This document shows, piece by piece, positions 31,567-43,132 of a DNA stretch of 64,000 nucleotides. The notes under the pieces are model-generated. The model was not told the DNA's origin. It ran no database searches and was given only the letters and a program-made list of their open reading frames with translations. Source of the stretch: Tillandsia leiboldiana (lineage: Eukaryota; Streptophyta; Magnoliopsida; Poales; Bromeliaceae); assembly GCA_029204045.2 (NCBI GenBank), contig CM055074.1, forward strand, positions 17,597,164 through 17,661,163, given 5' to 3'. Made by a program: the position numbers and the translations under genes. The stretch's first letter is position 1, and every line of letters starts with the position of its first letter.

Positions 31567-33251
31567 TGTCACGCCCCGGAGGTTCTAAAAGACCGGAAAA
31601 CGTACCCATTTTTTTTTTCTCTAAATCTTTTACCGAACCTTGCCTCCGGCGCGTATCAGACCCGCCACATATACAAATTCACTCCCCAAACGGGCGGAGT
31701 CTCCTTTGTATATGCACGGCGTTAACAAGTCGAATACTTTAACCATTCCAACCATGACAGGCAAAGAGGAGAGAACATATTATTTCACATCATCACCGCT
31801 ATTCTATAAGACTATAGCATAAACCCATGGGTTTTGAAAATCGGTGCCCACTCGACACCCAGCTTTCTAAAACGTTTTCGCAAACTCTTTGCGCGGCCAT
31901 TAACTTGAAAGGATAAATCCACGGGTTTTGAAATCGGTGCCCACACGGCACTTGCTTTGAAAACGCTTTTGAAACTGGTTTGTATTTGAAAACAAGCCGC
32001 AATTACACATCCTAACATTCACAGTTAAATACAAGATAAACCTCATCCCAACATCCATCAGAAACCACAGTAAATGAATCACAACTAAACTAACCATAGT
32101 ATAACTAAATAACCAAAAGTAAAGAAAGTAACGTATCGTTTTACTAGCCCTTTCGGCTAATGTCCTCTAACGGATGCCTCACCGTCGTCCCGGGTTCCAC
32201 CCCTACTCGAACCTGTCACAGAGTGGGTCGTCAGTGACTGATAAAGTAGAAACATGTAAGTAAACGCAATGACAGAACGAACACACCGAATCACCGGAGC
32301 ATTTACTTTCCCTCTCCCCCTCATGTATCGCTAAATCCCTGCTGAAAGTCCTGCTGGGCACCTACCCCAGTATTCAGAATAATTTGGGCCCCAACCCCAA
32401 TACCGTACTCATCTTCTTGATGCCTCCAACCCCTCGACTGCCCAAATAGCAGCCGCCTCCCCTTGAGGGGCCCCCACTAACCTCACCTTGTGGGGTACAC
32501 GGGTAAATGACTTACCATCTTTCCGGAAAAATACACCCTCTGCAGTGGCCAAATTGCCGGTGTGCGTGTAAGCAATATGAGTGTATTTATTGCCTTGCGA
32601 CCTCAGCCGCTTTAATCAGAATAATATACCGCACCTGCGACCGCAGCCGCTTTGATTGACATCATAAGAGGGATTCACATGCTATGGGGTTAGTCAAACT
32701 TTAAACATATCTACTTTATCAAAACGAGTATCCGGAAACGACACCACACCGGTAATAACCAACACCTACACACCTCGATTATGCGAAACGCGTATTCCGG
32801 AGACTGAACCTTGCTCTCTATTGACGCCCGGACCTAGAAGTAGTCCCCAAAAGAGCCATGGTCAGATCAACAATATAGTAGTGGATAAACCGAGCCCAAA
32901 CAACTCAACAACACTAAGGACACTTGACCCGGCGGTGGCGCCTGCGCGCGTAGAGCGACGCGGCTGCCCCCCGCGGAGTTGCGTGTCGTACGGCCGCGCA
33001 GGCACCGGCCCCGCGCGGCATTTATCGTGACCGCGCGGGCCCTAGCTCCGCGCGACGCACGCCGCGGCAGCGCGGGTACCAACCCCGCGTGGTTTCATCC
33101 GCCGCCGTGCGGACCTCAGCCCCGCACGGCGAAAACCGCGGCCGCGCGGGCGCCGGCCCCACGCGGTAATCGCCGCGGCCGCGCGGGCACCAACCCCGCG
33201 CGCCGCAACCGCACGGGCGCCCGCCCGCGCGGCATTAGCCGTGGACGCGCG
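31567..33251 (-). repeat. Partial gypsy-type LTR ('D'), minus orientation, cut by element C
   Basis: It begins on plus with TGTCACGCCCCGGAGG, the reverse of the GGGGCGTGACA terminus common to the gypsy LTRs here, so it is an LTR 3' end in minus orientation. ACCTA (31562-31566) may be its target duplication. The segment 32925-33250 is a CpG-dense imperfect tandem repeat of roughly 46-50 bp built on CCGCGCGGGC...CCCCGCGCGG. It stops at 33251 where LTR C starts. No coding sequence. Confidence 0.7.
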
Positions 33252-35454
33252 TGTCACGCCCCGGGGTCGAAACTGCGACCCGGGCTCGCTAACAGATCCG
33301 CCATCTGTACGGAAACTGCCGTACAGACGAAGCGTCTAGCCTGCAAAAGACAAAACTACAGCTACACAGATATCAGAGCGAATAAAAAGTTGTACTATAA
33401 AATTTCTCAACTACAAAGTTGCTACAACACATAGCCTATCTCCCAAAACCAGATGATACAAAAAGAAGTGCACCTATACAACATCTACAAATCCAAATGG
33501 GAGATAGCTAAACAGGAAACATAACCAACTCCCACAATCCGGGATGGTACATCTACCTCTCTCTAAAGTAACAATGCTGGTAGGGAACTATCACGCGACT
33601 CCCTGTCCTCGGTCCGTCCAAGCAAGCACAGCAGGGACGGAAGAAAGCCTCAGCAACCTGTCACCGACAGAGGGTGTGAGAACTACATCCTACAGTAGTT
33701 CTCAGTGGGTACCGTCTCCAAGAACCACGGTCTGCCCACTAAGTCTACCAGAGGCATAAGATAGAGAAAAGACTGATGATAAATATAATAAGCTGGAAAA
33801 GAATCTATAGCTATCATGCCTCTATCTACTATGCTCAATAAGAAGAGACTATGGATGATGGAATGCAGTCACTCACTGCTGACAATATGTCACAAGTACT
33901 AAGCCCAAGACGCTCTACTATGACACATGCTACGCCATCACTCCCTCAGTACATCTCGAATCTCAGCGACTGCCCACCCGGGTCCAGTCGAGTCAAGCCT
34001 GCGCCCCCTGGTGTATCAACCAGGGTGTCCAAACGGACAAACTCGATATCTCACACAGTGACCCCATGGTAGCACGGCCAGGGGTATCAAGCGACCTCTA
34101 GTACATGAACTAGGCGCATCATCGAAGCCTCGTCAGGCTCGGTATCCTCATCGCAGCCTCATCAGGCTCGGAATCATCAACGCACCCGGGGCGTGGTTCG
34201 AGGGGTGCGACCCCACCGAACTCCAGTATCTCATCAGTATCACTGTCTCACAAGTGGCTCCTGCAGGCTGTGGTCCTCGATCAAACAGATCGGCATCTCG
34301 ATGCTCAAAGCACAAACTCAGTCGGAGAACCCTCCACGACTCAATCTCACAACACAGACCCACTCAACGAAGGTACTACACAGCTGGGACCACCGTCTCT
34401 CCCAACGGCTCCCTCCACAACACCTCACTGAACTCAACACTCGACTCACGGCCGGAGCTACTCCACGGCCAGATCTACGAAGGGTCCGAAACCCAGGGAG
34501 ACTAACATCGACGTCCCCAAGAGAGAAAGCAGCCCTTAGAACCCAGATCACTCGAATCCGCTCGGGTGGATAAGTTTATAAGAAACCATGTCATTTATTT
34601 CAGAAAATCATTCGATCTGAGAGAAAGCCATCTTTATAATGATTTTTAGTCTTTTTTAGGAAAACCCTTTGAAATCAAGTTTTATGCCCAAGCCTCGAAG
34701 AGCTGATGCCTTCGTCCCAACGGACGAGAACAGACTCAGACAACCTTGCGAGGCTTGGAAGAAACATTGGCTGACTAAAATCATGTATTTATCCAAAAAG
34801 GTTCTGGGTTCAAGGTCCTGCTAACACACGTGCACCACAATCCCAACCTGGTGGTGACGAGAAGAACAGTGGAAAGGAAAACCCCCGGGACCACCGTTTA
34901 TCTGAAACGGCTCCCCAAAATGCTAACACTGGCCTAACCCAGCCACCAGACCCCACTCGGCCCCCCGGGCCCGAGTGCAACACCCGTCCCACAACACTCT
35001 GACCACTCGGCCCACTACCCGGGCGAGGAAACTCTAAGTCCCGAAGGATATGAAAAGTGCGGGATGTCTAAAGCATAAAGGAACCTAGCCCAAATTAAGG
35101 TTCACAATGGTCTGGTCAAACTCATGCACATATGACGGGGGTGCTAGTTAAGTTCCAAGAAAACACTTAAACTAGCATGCAATCCTATCACAATAGAATT
35201 AGAAGGAAGTCCGTAGGCTTGGAGAGGAAACCAACCCACCTCAGAAAGGCACCAATTGCTCGTCGACACTTGCAATTGGCTCAGCGGGCTTACCTGGCCT
35301 CCAAGGGGTCCGCACGCAACACGAAGCCCGATGCCAGAATTCGCACGCGAATCGGAGCACGCAGCGACCAACCACACGACCGCGCGCCCCGCGGAAACAA
35401 AACCGCACCACACGCTGCCAGAAGCGAAGAAATCGCAAAATCAATCCACACAGT

Positions 35455-36050
35455 CAAAACCGAGCATCCGACGGCGAAAAACAGCTTCCGTCGGCGAAAA
35501 CAACCTCCGTCAGCGAAAACCAGCGCCCGACGGCGAAAAACAGCACGCGGCGGCGAAAACAGCTCCGTCGGCGAAAAAACAGCGCCCGACGGCGAAAAAC
35601 AACACGCGGCGGCGAAAAACAGCTCCGTCGGCGAAAAACAGCGCCCGACGGCGAAAAACAGGCAAAAACTGCTAGCGAGACAGTTCGCGAAAACCCTGCG
35701 AAACTGCTCGCGAAAACCGCTCAAAATCTGCTCACAAACCGCTTGCAAAAACTGCTCAAAACCGGCTTGCGAAAACAGCTTGCGAAAAGCTGCTCCGTCG
35801 GCGAAAAACTGTGCCCGACGGCGAAAACAGCTCACAAATCAGCTTGCGAAAATCCTGCGAAAACCGCTCGCAAAACAGCGGAAAACAGCGAAACCTGCGC
35901 GCGAAACCGCTTGCGAAATCTGCCGGCGAAAACTGCGAAAAACGGCTCCGTCGGCGGAAAAACTGCGCCCGACGGCGAAAAACAGCGCTCGGCGGCGAAA
36001 AACAGCGGCCGACGGCGACCAACGGGCTCCGACGGCGAAAAAACGGCGCC
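35455..36050. repeat. Short tandem array of (GA/GT)CGGCGAAAAACAGC units in LTR C
   Basis: About 20-24-bp units alternating GACGGCGAAAAACAGC and TCGGCGAAAAACAGC dominate 35455-35670 and return at about 35940-36050. Between them lies a related degenerate series with GCGAAAACTGCTC. CpG dinucleotides remain frequent. Confidence 0.85.
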
Positions 36051-36229
36051 GGCACGCAACCCGAGGTGTCGCCCGTCGTCCGGGAGCACGCCGAGCGTCC
36101 ACCAGCCCTGCCGCGCGACGAGGGAGGCCCACCGCGCGGCACCAAGCCAAACCGCGCGGCGTAGGGGCTGCTGCGCGACGCTGGAGCGCGTCGCGCAGTG
36201 CCCCAGCGGCGCTGCACGCGGCGCCCATC

Positions 36230-36600
36230 GGCGCTGCGCGCGGCCGCGCGCAGCCCGCCGCGCGCGCGCGGCCGCTGCGCGCAGCCCGCAGCGCTGCGCG
36301 CAGCAGCGCGCGCCCGCGCGCCCGCGCAGGCCCGCGCGCTCCTGCGCGCGGCCCGCGCGGCCCGCGCAGGCCCGCGCGCGGCCCTGCCGCGCGCGGCCAT
36401 GCCGCGCGCACTTGCGCGCGGCCAAGCAATGCCGCGCGCACCCGCGCGCGGCCCTGCCGCGCGCGCCCGCGCGCGGCCATGCCGCGCGCACCTGCGCGCG
36501 GCCAAGCAGCGCCGCGCGCGCCTGCGCGCGGCCCTGCCGCGCGCACCTGCGCGCGGCCAAACAGCGCCGCGCGCGCCTGCGCGCGGCCTGGCAGCACGGC
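36230..36600. repeat. CpG-dense array in LTR C
   Basis: Repeats of the type GCCGCGCGCACCTGCGCGCG recur about every 20-60 bp; nearly every base is G or C. Frames through it read as Ala/Arg/Pro repeats in all phases, so it is not coding. Confidence 0.88.
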
Positions 36601-37130
36601 ATGCAGCACTTTGCTGCACGCGGCGCCGCGCCCAGCGGCACCTCGCCGCAGGGTGCTGCCAACAGCAGCACCCTGGCGCCGCGCGTGCGCCGCTGCGCGC
36701 GCGCGCGGCCGCCGGCGACGGCAAATCCGAAAAAACCCCGAAAAATTCCGACAAATCCGTAAAATCCCATTTAATCCAAAAATCTATTTTTCCTCATTTA
36801 AAACCAATTAAAAAAACCTCAAAGCTCAAAACTCCAAAATGCACAAACCTCCAAAAATCCCAAAAATTAGAATTTTACATACCTTGTCGTCGCACGTCGC
36901 ACGCCCGCGAGCTCCACGCGGCCTCCAACGGCGAGTCCAAAAATCCAAGAAGCTCCAATCCCTTTTCTTTCTTTTCTTTTTCCTTTTCCTCTCTTTCTTT
37001 TCCTTTCTTTCTTTCTCTTTTTCTTTCTTTCTTCTCTCTGCTGCAGAGGAGGGGTGGAGGCAGCTTTTATAAAGCAAAAGCTTTATAATTAATTAACTAA
37101 TTAATTAATTCCAATAATTCCAACTCCAAC

Positions 37131-37680
37131 TCACTTTTTGCCTTCGGGCTCTCCGCCGCTGCCCGGAACTGCCCGAACTCCGCTGTAAATCGAAAATACA
37201 CGCGCTCACAGCTTTTTCTCTCCAAAAAGCTCATCCGTTGAGGCGGGGTGCTCAAATCAATTACCGGCTCCAAAATTGCCAGTTCCAACTCACTTTTTGC
37301 CTCCGGGTCCCCCGCGTCAGTCCGGAACCTCCCGAACCTCGCTGTAAATCGAAAGTACACGTGTCCACAGCTTTTTCTCTTCAAAAAGCTCGTCCGTTGA
37401 GTCGGGGTGCTCAAATCAATTACCGGCTCCAAAATTGCCAGTTCCGACTCACTTTTTGCCTCCGGGTCCTCCGCGTCAGTCCGGAACCTCCCGAACTTCG
37501 CTGTAAATCAAAAGTACACGTGTCCACAGCTTTTTCTCCTCAAAAAGCTTATCCGTTGAGTCGGGGTGCTCAAATCAATTACCGGCTCCAAAATTGCCAG
37601 TTCCGACTCACTTTTTGACTCCGGGTCCTCCGCGTCAGTCCGGAACCTCCCGGACCTCGCTGTAATCTGAAAGTTCACCT
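37131..37680. repeat. 159-bp tandem repeat in the U3 of LTR C
   Basis: TCACTTTTTG recurs at 37131, 37290, 37449 and 37608, an exact 159-bp period, with strong similarity between units. The related solo LTR has the same unit at about 160-bp spacing (18496, 18656). The array lies upstream of the minus-strand TATA box, in the position of an enhancer. Confidence 0.92.
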
Positions 37681-37911
37681 GTTCCAAGTGTTCCTGAATT
37701 TCCGGCGCTCCACGGTGAAGTCGGAAATTTCCAATCTTGTCCTCAATCGGCCTACAAAGCCCGGAAAAACCCCGAATCGAGCTGGAGCTTCCGCGTTGAT
37801 CCGAATCAACTCGGCATCAACAGCAACCTCAAATGCAACATGCCCAAGGCAACTCTCTGCTCCAAGCCATCTGTGTGGTCGGCGCGCTATCCAATGCCCC
37901 GGTACTTTACA

Positions 37912-37925
37912 TTCTCCCCTCCTTC
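37912..37925 (-). promoter_or_regulatory. Polypurine tract of element C
   Basis: On the minus strand GAAGGAGGGGAGAA directly precedes the LTR start TGTAAAGTACC. Upstream of it is TTTCGAGGACGAAACC, the same phrase that precedes the PPT of element B at 46558-46575. Confidence 0.85.
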
Positions 37926-39330
37926 AAAAGGTTTCGTCCTCGAAACCAAAACACACACCCTACCCCAAGAAACTTACCTCGGGAAAAACATCAACTCCAA
38001 CTCTCTCTCAAAAGAAAAGCAGCCGAAAATAGCGAAAAGTCCAAAATTTCCCAAGGACCGATGCCTTCGCCCCGATCCAAACAAGAACAGGTTCCAGCAT
38101 CGCCTCCATTTCTGGAGTAGTCCTTCGAAATTTTTCGCTCCGCTGCTACTTTCGGCGTTAAAACGGGAAAACAAGGAGAGAGAGATGTTGAAGCTGTCCC
38201 TGCTGTGGCCGCCACCCAAAACCACAATCCACCAACTCAACCAAGTAGGGGTGCAAAACTCTGATCTCAACCACTAGGAAAGGAAGTCATACCAAGTACC
38301 AAGCGATCCGCTAACCTGGCGCCCACCAATCAGCAACCCAAACTCATCCTCTCGGCTCTCAGGTGGTCGCCCTAACTCAACATACAGGCACCACCGAACC
38401 CTCACAGGGTAAAACCAACCGTAAATTCCATAACTCCACAAACAAGAATTTCTTCGGTTGCTTCTGATAGCTCAAATCCTTGTTCGACTCCAACGAAGAA
38501 AAGCCGGTAAAGTGCGAGGATCCCATTACACCTCCGTTGCTCCTTAGCAACCAAAACTATCTAGTTCCGCAGGTACATCTCTCGATTAGGCAACCAACAT
38601 CTCCCCTCTTAGGAGTTGCTGCACTATCCTCCAGTGATCTAGAAGCTCTAAGCCACTTCGGTAACAAATCCAAATGTCCACGACGGGTCCGGCTGCTAAC
38701 CCGTTCAACACAGCTGGAGAACTCGATTCTTCAAATACTAACAATCGCAGGCCTCAGTCCATCCACATGACCGCAAGGCAAGCTCAGGAAGCCCCTACCG
38801 GGTTCTGAACACTAACCGGGCACAACCTCGGCTGCGAGGTTCCAAAACCAAGTCGACCACTATCTCGGTCTCCAATCCACTATCTCGGCACCTCAACCGC
38901 CGAGAACCTCCAGGTCTCTGTCTCCTCTGAGACATATGATCATGAGGCTGGCACCATGGCAACCTCGATCCACTCCACTATCCCGAAATCAGGCAACACT
39001 GGAAGACTCTCTCTCTGGAGCTGGTCCCTCGATCTCCGTCCCTCCTGGACGTGATCAGTGATCCTCGGTCAATCCATCGCACATGCCCAATCGCTGCATC
39101 TACGGTCGGCACTCGCCGAGAATACACAATGAGATAAATATCCAGGTGCAGTCCCCTCTCAACATAAACAACCCCGAAGCCTCAACCTGGGTGACAAGGG
39201 GCCCACTGCTCAACCATCGCGGAAACTCGCTCTCGGTGGTCCAACAGGACGAACCCGACGCCACCAACTCTCGGCGTCCCAAACGAAAGGCGCAAGATCC
39301 CGCGCCCTGATGCTTTTCCTGGATGAACAA
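37926..39330 (-). pseudogene. Element C interior, left piece: gag fragment and decayed 3' region
   Basis: Next to the insertion site (about 39330-39210, minus) the gag reading LAPFVWDAESWWRRVRP matches the retrotransposon gag domain and continues the piece at 50378-50779. The rest is decayed, with no RT or integrase motif that I can recognise. The interior of C therefore suffered a large deletion before or after element B split it. Confidence 0.65.
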
Positions 39331-39879
39331 TGTGAGGACCTGGATCCCCACGACGAGATTACTGGATCATCTACAGCTCCCTGAGGCCTATGTGGCGTGT
39401 TGGTGGGATTTGTGCCCCAATTGGACATTAGTGTTGGGCTCAGTGTGTTAAATGGATCACGTGGGTGATTGGCGGACCCCGTCGGAGTTCCAGAAGTGGT
39501 TTCGCGCGCCAAGGATATTTAAATTGGACTCAGTGCGAAGTTTGGACCAAGGATTACCTTTCCGGATGCCTTCGGCAAATTTTGGAGTTGGAATTTGGCG
39601 AAATGGACATCAAATTCGGATTCAGCGCGCGAAAACGGTTAAAACGGACTACCCACTTGTCATTTTTGAGCTTCGGGTACTGTTCACGCCGGAACAGTGT
39701 TTCCGGCGGCGGCGGCAGCGGCGGAGCGGCCGCAGACAGCGCGGCGGACGGTGGCGCGGGCCGCCCGGTCCACGCGGCAGGCGTGCGCCGGGGGCGGGAC
39801 GCGTGGCGGCTCGGGAGTGGGCCGGTCCGCGGGGCGCGGTCTACGGGGGAGTGCGGGGCGCACGGTGGACCGGGGGTGA

Positions 39880-40165
39880 CACGTGGCATCACCCTAGAGG
39901 TGGGTTCACGGCTGATGGTCTACGCAGTTTTCGGGATGGCTCATGGTTTACGGTGCACCGGGCTTGGACACGTGGCAGGTTGGCATTGGTTCGGTCCACA
40001 TGATTGCGTGCACCGGGTTCACTAGGCAGAGGCTTGACACGTGGCATTCTCCTATTGGTGGGGCTACTGTGCGCGGCAGGGTGGCAGGCGGCGGCGTCAG
40101 GCGCGGTCGGGCGGCTTCCCGCGCTTGGGGAGGACACGTGTCGGCGTCTGGGGGCGCCACGTGTC
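39880..40165 (+). promoter_or_regulatory. Cluster of five CACGTG (G-box) cores upstream of the LTR TATA box
   Basis: CACGTGG at 39880-39886, 39969-39975 and 40038-40044, and CACGTGTC at 40135-40142 and 40158-40165; TGACGTGG follows near 40207. ACACGTGGC is the known core of ABRE/G-box sites bound by plant bZIP and bHLH factors. The cluster is repeated in the 3' LTR (about 47140-47435). Confidence 0.65.
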
Positions 40166-40347
40166 GCGCGGGGAGCGGCTGGTGTTGCTGTCGCCTGTTT
40201 GGCGGATGACGTGGAGGCCCAGGGGACTTCCGGGCTGCTACAGTGCGCGCCTTTGGGGATTTTCGGGCTGCTACAGTACGCGCCCGAAAGTGGCATGCGC
40301 CCGGAAATGGGGACATGGCCGGTATTTTCCCAATTGTTTCTGCAGCC

Positions 40348-40355
40348 TATAAATA
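40348..40355 (+). promoter_or_regulatory. TATA box of the element B LTR
   Basis: TATAAATAG in the context GCCTATAAATAGCG, the best TATA match in the LTR; the identical site in the 3' LTR is at 47615-47623. It should mark the U3/R boundary about 30 bp downstream. Confidence 0.8.
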
Positions 40356-42163
40356 GCGATCCGAGCTCTCTTCTTCTCCTTTTTTCCACCATTTCCGAGC
40401 CTCTTCTCGCCGGGGTGCCTTCAGCAAAGTTGATCCTCGTGTTTGGCTGCATCTTTCTGCAAAGTTTTGGGATTTTTGGTGGCACGCATCCCGAGGTTAC
40501 CATTTTTACGGCGCGGCGCGACGCTCGTTCGTTTGTGTTCTTCTTCGTCGCATTTCGGTGCGAGGACTCCCCCGGCTTACTCCGACCTCCGAATGAGGCG
40601 ATTCTTGCGCCGTTGGCTTCACGACTGGTAGGGCTATGTTTCCCATGTTTACTGGTTTTTCCCATTCCGAGTTTTTCATGGGTCTTTCGGATCATCTTGT
40701 AACCCCTTTTTCTGGGCGGAGTTTTGGGACAGCGGTGCGGTATTTTGGCGATATCTTCGCGCACAGGCATCGGATTGGGGCGATTCAAGAGGCGATTTGC
40801 ATCTACACATCACGAGGAATATGCCCAAATTTTCTTGGAATTTTCTGAATATTTCTCGAAGGTGAAGATTATTTGTGAACAGTAATTGTTGCTACAGTTT
40901 TTGAGTGTAGTTTGATTCGGGGTGGTTCCCTTGTCCGAATTGTTTCTCCGTGTAGGAAGCTCGGAATTGGACGTGCATGTACTCGTTTCGAAGGTATCGA
41001 CGCGAGGATTACTGTGGTATTTTTATTGGATTTTTCTGGGCACTTGCAGCAGGTGAAGTATGCGCGGCTTTGGGACTGATTTTCAGATGGTGTATGTTTG
41101 GTTAATTTTGGGATTAAAAGTGTAATGTTAAGCCTTATTGTTGTACTCAGGGGTGTTTTCAGCTATTTGAAGCCGAGGCTTTCGCGACTTGTACCGTGGG
41201 TGTTGTGTTGGCAGATTTTGGACCGCGGGCGTCTACCCTCTTCACCGACTCCAGGTTTGCCTTGGATTGAGCACTTCAGGTGGGTAAGCTTAATTTAGTA
41301 ACTGTATAAGGTTTTTATATCATGGTGAATGTAAATGCACATGTGGGGTTATCATCCCTCTATGATTGATAACAGGCGGATTTGATGTGCAACCGATATG
41401 AGCGAGAGGTAAGCAAGGAATGGCCCACTTGGGTGAGATTGGTATACCATAGTAGGAATGTTTTAGCATGCTTTACTATTATATGCTTCACCCACTTTTA
41501 TTATTTCTGAGAACAAAGCATGCGTGCATGGACATGTAGTTAGGCCATCTTTTACCGCTGCACTACTTTTGGAACTGGACTTAGGAGAAACCATGTTATC
41601 CTTTTCTCCTTCTTTGTTAGTCAGGTGGTCTGTGTTGCTCAGGTTCGAGCAGGGGTTCTGGGTAGTGTAGTTGGGACTTGGTGTCTGGGACAGGTTGGAT
41701 TAGTTGTGGGGCTTTGCGGCAACCGCGGATATTGGGCGGTTGACCGGATATTTATTTATGCACCAGATTGGGTATCCGATTTCTCTAGTGGATGGGTTTT
41801 CCCACTCTGATCAGAGTCATGATCCAGTCCTGCTGATTGAGATACTTTACTCGTGTGGGTCGCTCCCCTCGAGTGCCACTCCGGAGTGCGCGGCAGACAG
41901 ACTTTGAGTCCTTGAGACTCCTTTGCTTCGGTGTTATGCGTAGGCTGGCATACCCGTCGCGGCAGGCAGAGCAGGCAGTACCAGTGTCTACTGGTGGCAT
42001 TAGATTGGGCTGATTTCTGGCTTTTGCTTTTTAGTTGCGCTCGTGTCAGGGGGACCGAGTGGAGTCTAGTGGCGGTGTTTGGACCAGTGCTAGTGTGGTT
42101 GGGAACCGTTTTGGGGTACGGTGGTCCCAAGGTCATTGTGAGTTGTTGACCGTTGTAGGGCAG

Positions 42164-42436
42164 GCAGGCAGGCATAGCAGGTATAGGCAGGCAGAGCAGG
42201 CATAGGCAGGCAGGGCAGGCATAGTAGGCAGGCAGGCAGGGCAGGCATAGTAGGCAGGCAGGCATGGCAGGCATAGTAGGCATAGGCAGGCAGAGCAGGC
42301 ATGGCAGGCTTGGCAGGCATAGGCATGCAGAGCAGGCATGGCAGGCTTAGCAGGTATAGCAGGCAGGCAGAGCAGGCATGGCAGGCTTGGCAGGCATAGG
42401 CATGCAGAGCAGGCATGGCAGGCGTAGCAGGCATGG
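42164..42436 (+). repeat. GGCAGGCATRG minisatellite in the 5' LTR of B
   Basis: About 270 bp of mixed GGCAGGCA, GCATAGCAGG and GCATGGCAGG units with no fixed period. It is repeated with one-base differences at 49430-49706 in the 3' LTR and absent from the related gypsy LTRs at 21500 and 23100. Confidence 0.92.
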
Positions 42437-43120
42437 CAAGTCACAGCAAGCTTAGTGGTTTGTTAGCTGTTGAGAGGGTCCAGCTTCTTTTTATCAGTCT
42501 TTACGGCTTTGGTTAGTTTTTGGTCTTCTGAGGACTTGGTGGGCAGACCGTCGGTCTTGGCGGTGGTACCCACTGAGAACTCCCTCCTTTGGTGTAGTTC
42601 TCACACCCTTTGGGGGTTTTTTCCCCTTTTTTTTCTCCTCTCCTTTGTTTTGCAGAGTCTTAGCAGGTGTTGCCGACTCTGCGGTTGTTGATCGTGGCGA
42701 GGGAGTCGCGAGCTAGATCCCTACCCGGCGTTGGAGAGTAGCGGTACCCTTCTGAGGAGATCATCAGTAGATTAGCTGTTTCTTTTCCTCTTTTGAGAGA
42801 CTTGTAGTGAGGATATTTTGTATTGGGAGACTGTACACTGTTGTATATATATTGGAGTTACCTCCCGGTTGGGTTTTGAGCTTGTACTCGAGGATTTGTA
42901 TTTTTATTATTTTGGGAGGCAGACAGTGTTGTTTATTTCCTGTTGTACAGTGATTGATTTTAGTTACAGCAGATATTTTATCTTTATAGCTCTGATATCT
43001 GTTTAGTTATAGAACTTTTCTTGCTGGTAGGACGCTTCGCCTATGCAGGTTGGCATAGGTGGCGGATCTGTTTGACGGGCCCGGGTCGCAGTTTCGACCC
43101 CGGGGCGTGACAGATTAGAG

Positions 43121-43132
43121 TGGTATCAGAGC
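43121..43132 (+). promoter_or_regulatory. Primer binding site (initiator tRNA-Met) of element B
   Basis: TGGTATCAGAGC, exact, 8 bp downstream of the 5' LTR, followed by CTAGG as in plant gypsy elements. It shows plus orientation. Confidence 0.96.

Larger units (their letters stand above)
33252..37911 (-). repeat. 3' LTR of gypsy element C, 4.66 kb
   Basis: Plus-strand boundaries TGTCACGCCCC...GTACTTTACA; on minus it reads TGTAAAGTACC...GGGGCGTGACA. It abuts a PPT at 37912. It contains successive arrays: GGCGAAAAAC units (about 35455-36050), CpG-dense GCGCGCGGCC units (about 36230-36600), a pyrimidine-rich tract (about 36955-37040), a minus TATA box TATAAAAG (37072-37065) and 159-bp tandem repeats upstream of it (37131-37680). 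A 544-residue frame at 35177-36811 is an artefact of the repeats. Confidence 0.87.
39331..43112 (+). repeat. 5' LTR of element B
   Basis: TGTGAGGACC...GGCGTGACA, 3782 bp. It has a CpG-rich segment (39690-40200), five CACGTG cores (39880-40165), a TATA box (40348-40355), an interior shared with the other gypsy LTRs (about 41500-43112) and a CAGG-based minisatellite (42164-42436). The Cys/Leu/Pro-rich frames over the minisatellite are not genes. Confidence 0.95.

Noticed and set aside
35177..36811. 544-residue open frame and several overlapping long frames on both strands
   Set aside because: They run through short tandem arrays with no stop codons by composition; translations are Ala/Arg/Lys repeats in all phases, with no domain, and lie inside an LTR.
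42090..42444. Cys/Leu/Pro-rich frames resembling small cysteine-rich peptides (also 49049-49710)
   Set aside because: The pattern is a direct translation of the CAGG minisatellite in the LTR of element B, identical in both LTRs.
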